This document shows, piece after piece, positions 58,081-64,000 of a stretch of 64,000 nt of DNA. Origin of the DNA: DATGZH01 sp035297265. Lineage in GTDB: Bacteria > Actinomycetota > Acidimicrobiia > Acidimicrobiales > RAAP-2. The stretch is from NCBI GenBank assembly GCA_035297265.1, contig DATGZH010000003.1, positions 1-64,000 on the forward strand, in the 5' to 3' direction. Position numbers and translations under genes: made by a program. The first letter of the stretch is position 1. Each line of letters opens with the position of its first letter. Below the pieces are notes generated by a model. The model did no database searches, had not been told where the DNA came from, and worked only from the letters and a program-made list of their open reading frames with translations.

Positions 58081-60114
58081 TCAGGCCGTCGCCCGCGGCC
58101 GGGCGTCGGCGAGCAGCTTCTTGTCGTCGGCGAGGAGCTCGTGGGCCAGCTGCTGGACGAGGAGCATGAGCTCGGGGTGCTCCTCCGGGTCGAGGCCCTC
58201 GAGCAGGTCGGCGAGGCCCTGCTGGCGGGCGGCGGTCAGCCGGGCGGTGACCTGCTCCCCCGACGTCGTCACGTGCAGACGCCCCGTGCCGTCCTCCTCG
58301 GTCACGTAGCCCTTCGTCTCGAGCTCACCGAGGCCGGCCTCGAGCCGCGAAGGATCGACCTTCAGCTGTCCCGAGAGGTCGACCAGGCTGACCTCGGGGT
58401 GCTCCCGCAGGCGGTAGAGGAGCCAACAAGAGGCCGGCTGCAGGTCGAGGTGGGCCCGCTCGGCCAGCGTGACGTAGACCTGCGCCCGGTTCTCTCGGCG
58501 GGCCACCTGCTCGAGGGCCCGCTGCACGGTCTGGAGCGAGGTGGCGTCCTGGTGCATCGGCACCGCCTGCTCGGGCCCGACCGCGTCGCGGACCGTCCGG
58601 CGGAGCTCGATCTCGGGCAGGAACCAGCTGAGGGCGAAGGCCACCAGCCCGATCGGCACCGCCACCAAGAAGATGGTGTTGACGGTGTGGGCGATGGCCG
58701 TGATCACCGGGAGGCGGACCGCCGGCGGCAGGGCCTTGATGGCCGCGGGGTTGAGGCTCGAGGCGTTCACGTGCTTCGGGAGCTTGCCGTGGAGCGAACT
58801 CTCGAGGTTCGTGAGCAGCATGTTGGCGAAGAGGGCGCCGAAGAGGGCCGTCCCGAAGCAGCCGCCGATCTGGCGGAAGAAGGTGGTCCCCGAGGTGGCC
58901 ACGCCGAGCTGCTCGTAGGGAGCGGCGTTCTGCACCGCCACCACGAGGATCTGCATGACGAGGCCGATGCCCGCTCCGAACACGAACATGTAGAGGGAGA
59001 AGATCCAGGCGTTGGTGGCCACGCCGACCTGGGAGAGGAGCCAGAGCCCGAGCGTCATCACGCCCGTGCCGACCACCGGGAAGACCTTGTAGCGCCCGGT
59101 GCGCGTCACGATCTGGCCGGAGCCGATGGAGCACGCGAAGAGCCCGGCCATGATGGGCAGGATCCGCACTCCCGAGTCGATGAGTGAGACGCCCTTCACG
59201 TCCTGCAGGAAGAGCGGCATGAACGTGAGGGCCCCGAACATGGCGAAGCCCACCACGAACCCGATGGCCGAGGCCGAGGCGAAGACCCGGTTGGTGAGGA
59301 CGCTGATGGGCAGCACGGGTTCTACGGCCCGACGCTCGGCGAAGACGAACAGCACCGCGGTGACCACCCCGATCACACCCAGGCCGATGATCTGCGGCGA
59401 GCCCCAGGCGTAGCTCGTGCCGCCCAGGCTCGTGAGCAGCACGAGCGACGTCGCCGACACGGCGAGGAGGGTCGTGCCGAGGTAGTCGATCACCCGCTTC
59501 ACCCTCGTGAGGGTGCCGGGAAGAGCGGCAGCCGTGGCGAACAGGGCCAAGATGCCGATCGGGATGTTGATGTAGAAGACCCACCGCCACGACAGCTTCT
59601 CCGTCAGCAGTCCGCCGAGCAGCGGGCCGATGACCGTGGTCAGCCCGAACATGGCACCGAAGAGCCCCATGTAGCGGCCCCGTTCCCGGGGGGACACCAC
59701 GTCGCCCACGATGGCCTGCGACCCGATCATGAGCCCGCCGCCCCCCAGCCCCTGGATGGCCCGGAACACGATGAGCTCGGTCATGTTCTGGCTGATGCCG
59801 GCGAGGACCGAACCGATCAGGAAGATGACGATGGCCGCCTGGAAGAAGATCTTGCGGCCGTAGAGGTCGCCGAGCTTGCCCCACAACGGCGTGGAGACCG
59901 TCGAGGCGAGGAGGTAGGAGGTCACCACCCAGGAGAGGTGCGAGGCCCCGCCGAGGTCCGAGACGATGGTGGGGAGCGCGGTCGAGACGATCGTCTGGTC
60001 CAGCGCGGCGATGAACATGCCGAGCAGGAGGGCTCCCACGATGATGTAGATGCGGCGCCGGGTGAGTTCGAGGGCCGCCACTGGGCCGGCCTCGGGCGCC
60101 AGCATCTCGGTCAC
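58081..60114 (-). CDS. DHA2-family MFS drug exporter fused to a MarR-like DNA-binding domain
   Basis: 677 residues from GTG 60114. Residues 1 to about 510 form a 14-span EmrB/QacA-type exporter with motif A in GKLGDLYGRKIFF and motif C in GLTTVIGPLLGGLL. After residue 520 it continues into a soluble winged helix of the MarR type: QVYVTLAERAHLDLQPASCWLLYRL, VSLVDLSGQLKVDPSRLEAGLGELETKGYVTEEDGTGRLHVTTSG. Exporters fused to such domains are unusual. The GTG overlaps the mmpL stop (GTGA), so it is the last gene of marR-mmpL-mfs. Confidence 0.9.
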   Translation of the reverse strand: MTEMLAPEAGPVAALELTRRRIYIIVGALLLGMFIAALDQTIVSTALPTIVSDLGGASHLSWVVTSYLLASTVSTPLWGKLGDLYGRKIFFQAAIVIFLIGSVLAGISQNMTELIVFRAIQGLGGGGLMIGSQAIVGDVVSPRERGRYMGLFGAMFGLTTVIGPLLGGLLTEKLSWRWVFYINIPIGILALFATAAALPGTLTRVKRVIDYLGTTLLAVSATSLVLLTSLGGTSYAWGSPQIIGLGVIGVVTAVLFVFAERRAVEPVLPISVLTNRVFASASAIGFVVGFAMFGALTFMPLFLQDVKGVSLIDSGVRILPIMAGLFACSIGSGQIVTRTGRYKVFPVVGTGVMTLGLWLLSQVGVATNAWIFSLYMFVFGAGIGLVMQILVVAVQNAAPYEQLGVATSGTTFFRQIGGCFGTALFGALFANMLLTNLESSLHGKLPKHVNASSLNPAAIKALPPAVRLPVITAIAHTVNTIFLVAVPIGLVAFALSWFLPEIELRRTVRDAVGPEQAVPMHQDATSLQTVQRALEQVARRENRAQVYVTLAERAHLDLQPASCWLLYRLREHPEVSLVDLSGQLKVDPSRLEAGLGELETKGYVTEEDGTGRLHVTTSGEQVTARLTAARQQGLADLLEGLDPEEHPELMLLVQQLAHELLADDKKLLADARPRATA

Positions 60115-62432
60115 GACGATCCGGACCTTTCGCTCCCCGCCCCGACGACGGCCGGCTCCGCCGGTGGTGGCGCCTCGGGCAGCCGGCTCATCTTCGAGGG
60201 CCACCAGTTCCAGCGGCCGAGGATCGACACGGTGGCCGGCACGAGGACCGTCCGGACGACGAAGGTGTCGAGGAGGATGCCGACGGTGAGCCCGAAGCCG
60301 ATCTCCTTCAGCCCGCTCCCCCCCGGGCCACGGCTGCCGGCGATGGCGAAGACGGCGAAGGTGCCGGCGAGCACGAGGCCGGCCGAGGTCACGGTGGGCC
60401 CGGTGGCGCCGACCGCCCGGATCACCGCTGGTCGCAGCGGCAGGGTCGTGGCCTCCTCCCGGATCCGCGTCATCACCAAGATGTTGTAGTCCTCACCGAG
60501 GGCCAGCAGGAAGATGAACATGAGGAACGGCAAGAGGAAGGTGATCCCCTCCTGCCCGCCGATGCCCATGAAGACAATGACGGTGAGGCCGAGCGAGGCC
60601 AGGTAGGAGAGCACCACGCTGGCGATCAGGTAGAGCGGCGCGACCAGGCTCCGCAGCACGAGGGCGAGCACGATGCCGATGGCGAGGACGGCGATCGGCA
60701 CGATGTGACGGAGGTCGCCGTCGGAGATCGTGCTCACGTCGTGGAGCGCCGGCGCCTCACCGGCCACGCCGCTCGCCGTGGCCCCGACCTGCTCGGCCAC
60801 CCGGCTGACCTCGTCGCGGATGGCCGGCACGGCGTTGAGGGCCGCCGTCGTGCCGGGGTCGCCGGCCCTGAGGCCCGCCTGCCACTGCACGGTGCTGCCG
60901 TCGCCGCTGATGTAGCGGGCCGTGGCCCGGTAGGCGTTGTAGAGCGCCGGATCCTGGCCCGCGGGTGGCACCGCCGGGAGGTCGACGGCCGGGCCGAGCT
61001 CGGCATGCAGCGCCGTGAGCTGCGCCGGTGTGATGGCGCGGCCGTTGGGGTCAAGGGGCCCGGTCAGCGAGCTGAAGAGGCCGCTCCCGTCGAGCTCCGC
61101 CGAGGCCGCCGAGAGCACCGTCGGGTCCGCCCACACCGGCGTGTCGAACCGCATGACGAGGTTGGTGGGGTTGTTCGACGACTGCGGGAAGTTGGCGGCC
61201 ACCGCGGCGTTGCCCGCGGCCACTTGCGAACCCGCGGGGGCGGTCACGGCTCCGCCGAAGCCGCCCGGGCGGTAGCCGAGCGCCGCGAGGGCGAGGGCAC
61301 CGAAGACGACCACGCCCACGGTGAGCGTCACGGCTGGGCGGGCGACGAGACGTCCCGCCACCCGGCCCCAGAGGCCCTCTCTCGGCTCGTGTTGGTAGAG
61401 CTTCGAGGGCCAGAAGACGACGGGCCCGAGGATGGCCACGAGGGCCGGGAGGAGCGTGACGCCGGCGAGGAGCATGACGGCGATGCCGATGGCGAGCGGC
61501 ACGCCGAGGTCGTGGTAGATGCCGAAGCTGGCGAGCGTGAGGCTGAGCAGGGCCACGATGACGGTCGCCGCCGAAGCGGTGATCGACTCACCGACCCGGA
61601 GGACCGCGGTCTCGACCGCCGCCCTCGGGTCGGCGCCGCGCTGCATCTCCTCTCGGACCCGGAAGACGAGAAAGAGCCCGTAGTCGGTCCCCGCCCCCAG
61701 GATCAGCACGATCATCAGCAGCTGGGTGATCGCCGAGATCTTGAGGCCGTGGGCACCGAGCGCCCCGATGAAAGAACCCGAGAGCTGCAACACGAGGACC
61801 GCGGGGAGCAGCGTCACCAGTGGGGCGAGGACCGAACGGAAGATGATGAGGAGCAGGACGAGGATGAAGAGGATCGACAGGCTCTGCGTGAGCTTCCCGG
61901 TCTTCTGCGAGGCCTGTTGGTTGGCGTAGTTCGTGGCCACCTGCCCGGCGAGGTCGGCGTGGAGGCCAGCCCGCAGCGGCACGTGCCCGAGAGCAGACTC
62001 GAGATCCTGGCCGAGGGTGGTCACCGCGCCCTGGTCGAACGGCGAGTCGCTCGAGGTCACGAGCAGCTGGACGGCCTTGCCGTTCGGCGCGGCGCCGAGG
62101 AAGCGCACCTCGCGAACGGTGGGCACCGCGCCGAGGGCCGACTTAAGGACGTTCAGAGCCTGCTCGTCGGCGACGCTGAGGCTGCCCGACGTGCTGTACA
62201 GCACGACCTCGACGTTGCTCTGGTTCACCGACCCGATGAGCGGCTCGGCCAGCACCGCGGCCTTGTTCGAGGGCGCGCTGGCCGGCAGGAAGGCGCCGTT
62301 GTTGTTGTTCACCTGGCTCGAGAGTGAGGGCAGGGCGCGCACGCTCACGATCGTGATCAGTACCCAGGCGATCACCACCAGCCAGCGGAAGCGGACCACG
62401 CCGCGCCCGAACGCTCCGTAGAAGGCATTCAC
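60111..62432 (-). CDS. MmpL-family RND exporter
   Basis: 773 residues of the MmpL/HpnN type: first span (FRWLVVIAWVLITIVSVRAL), a periplasmic-type domain, the first transmembrane bundle with GAGTDYGLFLVFRVREEM, another outer domain and the second bundle with LALGEDYNILVMTRIREEATTL (both carry the DY proton-relay motif). MmpL proteins move lipids and drugs out of actinobacterial cells. GTG 62432 overlaps the marR stop (GTGA), and the next gene overlaps its stop. Confidence 0.93.
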   Translation of the reverse strand: MNAFYGAFGRGVVRFRWLVVIAWVLITIVSVRALPSLSSQVNNNNGAFLPASAPSNKAAVLAEPLIGSVNQSNVEVVLYSTSGSLSVADEQALNVLKSALGAVPTVREVRFLGAAPNGKAVQLLVTSSDSPFDQGAVTTLGQDLESALGHVPLRAGLHADLAGQVATNYANQQASQKTGKLTQSLSILFILVLLLIIFRSVLAPLVTLLPAVLVLQLSGSFIGALGAHGLKISAITQLLMIVLILGAGTDYGLFLVFRVREEMQRGADPRAAVETAVLRVGESITASAATVIVALLSLTLASFGIYHDLGVPLAIGIAVMLLAGVTLLPALVAILGPVVFWPSKLYQHEPREGLWGRVAGRLVARPAVTLTVGVVVFGALALAALGYRPGGFGGAVTAPAGSQVAAGNAAVAANFPQSSNNPTNLVMRFDTPVWADPTVLSAASAELDGSGLFSSLTGPLDPNGRAITPAQLTALHAELGPAVDLPAVPPAGQDPALYNAYRATARYISGDGSTVQWQAGLRAGDPGTTAALNAVPAIRDEVSRVAEQVGATASGVAGEAPALHDVSTISDGDLRHIVPIAVLAIGIVLALVLRSLVAPLYLIASVVLSYLASLGLTVIVFMGIGGQEGITFLLPFLMFIFLLALGEDYNILVMTRIREEATTLPLRPAVIRAVGATGPTVTSAGLVLAGTFAVFAIAGSRGPGGSGLKEIGFGLTVGILLDTFVVRTVLVPATVSILGRWNWWPSKMSRLPEAPPPAEPAVVGAGSERSGSS

Positions 62433-62938
62433 GGCTGGACCTCGTACACGGGCTCGTCCTCTCTGGCCATCTCCTCGGCCACGACTTCCAGACTCTGCAG
62501 GAGCACGGCGACCCGCTCCGGGCCGATGCGGTCGAGGGCCCGCCGCAGGGGGGCGAGGGCCGTGGCGAGCACCTCTTCGCTCTCGGCCCGATGGGCCGGG
62601 GCCACCGAGACGACCGTGCGTCGGCGGTCGGTTTCGTCCTCGTGGCGCTCCACGAGGCCGGCCTCGGCCAGCTGGGTCACGAGGAGGCTGGCGGTGCTGA
62701 CGGCCAACCCCTCCCGGCGGGCGAGGTCCGAGACGGCGAGCGGCCCGTCGACGGCGATGATGGCGAAGGCCGTCAGGTGCCGTTTGGCCAGCTCGCCCGA
62801 CTGCACGAGGTGCTCGATGTGGCTCGGGAGCACGCCTTGTCTGCGCGCTCCCTTGCCCATCCGGGCGAACGCCAGGAGCAGCCTGGCCGCCTCGGCGTCC
62901 TCGACCGGACGGCGCGTCCGTCCGTGCTTCCCCTCCAC
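62429..62938 (-). CDS. MarR-family transcriptional regulator
   Basis: 169 residues with the MarR winged helix: IEHLVQSGELAKRHLTAFAIIAVDGPLAVSDLARREGLAVSTASLLVTQLAEAGLVERHEDETDRRRTVVSV. The DETDRRRTVVSVAPAHRAES wing is canonical. It most likely represses its own operon with the two exporters and relieves repression on binding a ligand. GTG 62938 is 6 bases after the box TACACT. An AT-rich inverted repeat between this promoter and the divergent one is a good operator candidate. Confidence 0.92.
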   Translation of the reverse strand: MEGKHGRTRRPVEDAEAARLLLAFARMGKGARRQGVLPSHIEHLVQSGELAKRHLTAFAIIAVDGPLAVSDLARREGLAVSTASLLVTQLAEAGLVERHEDETDRRRTVVSVAPAHRAESEEVLATALAPLRRALDRIGPERVAVLLQSLEVVAEEMAREDEPVYEVQP

Positions 62939-62944
62939 GGGCCG

Positions 62945-62950
62945 AGTGTA
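62945..62950 (-). promoter_or_regulatory. leaderless-type -10 box of marR
   Basis: TACACT ends 6 bases before GTG 62938. Confidence 0.6.
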
Positions 62951-62956
62951 GGACCC

Positions 62957-62968
62957 TTTGAAAACAAA
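62957..62968. promoter_or_regulatory. candidate MarR operator
   Basis: TTTG-AAAA-CAAA, an inverted repeat in an AT-rich patch between the divergent marR and nitronate monooxygenase promoters. Confidence 0.45.
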
Positions 62969-62983
62969 ACCTCTTCGCCCGAC

Positions 62984-62989
62984 TAACCT
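62984..62989 (+). promoter_or_regulatory. leaderless-type -10 box of the nitronate monooxygenase gene
   Basis: TAACCT ends 8 bases before GTG 62998. Confidence 0.6.
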
Positions 62990-62997
62990 GGGCTTTC

Positions 62998-63975
62998 GTG
63001 CGCACGAGGCTCACCGAGGCCCTCGGGATCGAGCATCCGGTGCTCCTGGCCGGGATGGGCGGCGTGGCCTACGCCCCCCTCGTGGCCGCGGTCTCGGCGG
63101 CCGGTGGCTTCGGCTGCCTCGGTGCCTCGACCATGTCGGCCACGACGATGGCAGAGGAGATCGCCGCGGTGCGCGCCGCCACCGACCGACCGTTCGGCGT
63201 CGACCTCCTGACCGCGATGCCGGGCGATCTGGCCGAGCGGGTCGAGATGGTCATCGAAGGGGGCGCCTCGGTCTTCGTGGCCGGCCTCGGGGTGCCGACG
63301 GCGGTCGTCGAGCTGTGCCACCGCCACGGCGTGCTCGTGGCCAGCATGTGTGGCAAGGTCGACCACGCCAAGCGGGCGGTCGACGCCGGTTGCGACCTCG
63401 TCGTGGCCCAGGGCACCGAGGCCGGCGGCCACACCGGCACGGTGGCCACCTTCCCGCTCGTGCCCCTCGTGGTGGACGCCGTCGGTGACCGGGTCCCCGT
63501 CGCGGCGGCCGGCGGCATCTTCGACGGCCGCGGCCTGGCCGCGGCACGCTGCCTCGGGGCCGACGGCGTCTGGGTCGGCACCCGTTTCATCGCCACGCCG
63601 GAGGCCCGGGCCGTCCGGGGCTTCAAGGAGGCCGTGCTCGGGTCCCGCGAGGACGGCACGACGATCAGCCGGGCCTACTCGGGCAAGACCATGCGGGTCG
63701 TGGCCAACGACTACACCCGTCACTTCGAGACCCACCCCGACGAGCTCCGGCCCTTTCCCGACCAGCTGCTCGAGTCTTTCGGCGCCGGGGCCTTCCACCT
63801 GGGCGGCGACGAACGCACCGACGGGGTCGACCCCGCCCGTGAGGGTTATCCCGCCGGTCAGGCGGTGGGCGGCATCGACGAGCTGGTGCCGGCGGGCGAA
63901 CTCGTCGTCGAGATGGTTCGGCAGGCCGAGAAGCTCTTGGACGAGCTCAGCCGCAGCCCATCGGCACCAACCTGA
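62998..63975 (+). CDS. nitronate monooxygenase/FabK-like flavoprotein
   Basis: 325 residues of the NMO/2-nitropropane dioxygenase group: VLLAGMGGVAYAPLVAAVSAAGGFGCLGAST, FGVDLLTAMP, the FMN-binding GCDLVVAQGTEAGGHTGTVATFPLVP and VAAAGGIFDGRGLAAARCLGADGVWVGTRFIATPEA. Members oxidise nitronates or act as flavin-dependent enoyl reductases; the class is not decided by sequence here. GTG 62998 follows TAACCT by 8 bases. Divergent from marR, so it may be under the same control. Confidence 0.9.
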   Translation: MRTRLTEALGIEHPVLLAGMGGVAYAPLVAAVSAAGGFGCLGASTMSATTMAEEIAAVRAATDRPFGVDLLTAMPGDLAERVEMVIEGGASVFVAGLGVPTAVVELCHRHGVLVASMCGKVDHAKRAVDAGCDLVVAQGTEAGGHTGTVATFPLVPLVVDAVGDRVPVAAAGGIFDGRGLAAARCLGADGVWVGTRFIATPEARAVRGFKEAVLGSREDGTTISRAYSGKTMRVVANDYTRHFETHPDELRPFPDQLLESFGAGAFHLGGDERTDGVDPAREGYPAGQAVGGIDELVPAGELVVEMVRQAEKLLDELSRSPSAPT

Positions 63976-63979
63976 TCCT

Positions 63980-63999
63980 TTTCCCTAAAATAGTGGAAA
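63980..63999. repeat. AT-rich inverted repeat at the right edge
   Basis: TTTCC (63980-63984) and GGAAA (63995-63999) flank a 10-base AT-rich core that itself holds CTA and TAG arms. It may be an operator or promoter for a gene beyond the window. Confidence 0.35.
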
Positions 64000-64000
64000 C

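Overview
This window is about 64 kb of very GC-rich DNA with tightly packed genes and almost no non-coding space. It contains a bacterial proteasome activator (Bpa) ending in the GTYL tail, SepF/DivIVA-type division proteins, a DUF3040 protein, an MmpL-type transporter, GTG-biased starts and leaderless-type promoters. Together these point to an actinobacterium. The lack of mycobacterial or streptomycete hallmarks makes a deep lineage such as Acidimicrobiia my best guess (inference only). I see no insertion sequence, prophage, CRISPR array, tRNA or rRNA, so the window is chromosomal core plus ordinary accessory genes.

Layout. 1-1.9 kb: a partial gene, a lipoprotein and tyrS on the minus strand. 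2-9 kb: a carotenoid oxygenase, then menaquinone genes menD, menH, menA, menB and menE in divergent and convergent pairs; menF and menC are not here. 8.9-14.5 kb: a small phosphotransferase, an SDR, a DUF202 membrane protein, a YyaL-type thioredoxin protein and two unknown proteins. 14.6-22.9 kb: dnaE, an RDD protein with a repetitive proline-rich head, a methyltransferase, bpa, a phosphodiesterase, an Rrf2 regulator and a histidine phosphatase. 23.3-24.1 kb: a group-2-like sigma-70 factor behind a 396-base leader.

24.1-42.7 kb: a leftward division and cell wall (dcw) cluster, read mraZ-rsmH-ftsL-ftsI-murE-mraY-ftsW-murG-murC-murB-ftsQ-ftsZ-yggS-sepF-yggT-divIVA-dksA/traR-lspA-rluD. murF and murD are missing from their usual places. 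The cluster starts at a clear mraZ promoter (TTGACC, 17 bases, TAGAGT) over three 10-base direct repeats, and ftsZ has its own promoter (TTGACC, 17 bases, TATCGT) and a palindromic leader.

42.8-64 kb: a lipoate-ligase-like gene, an HNH protein, an ROK kinase, an amidase, a cation/proton antiporter, membrane proteins, an acyl-CoA ligase with a low-molecular-weight phosphatase, a likely scavenging module (D-aminoacylase, GH4 glycosidase and a divergent BadF-type kinase), a marR-mmpL-MFS efflux operon and a nitronate monooxygenase-like gene. The window ends in an AT-rich inverted repeat.

Two patterns run through the window. Eighteen genes that start a transcription unit have a TANNNT box ending 6-9 bases before the start codon, as expected for leaderless mRNAs. 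At menB/menE and GH4/kinase the two divergent boxes share bases. Within operons, successive genes usually overlap by four bases (GTGA), and twice by CTGA. I found no convincing wholly new multi-gene system; the most interesting material is this expression architecture, the missing murD/murF and the regulatory sites around mraZ and ftsZ.
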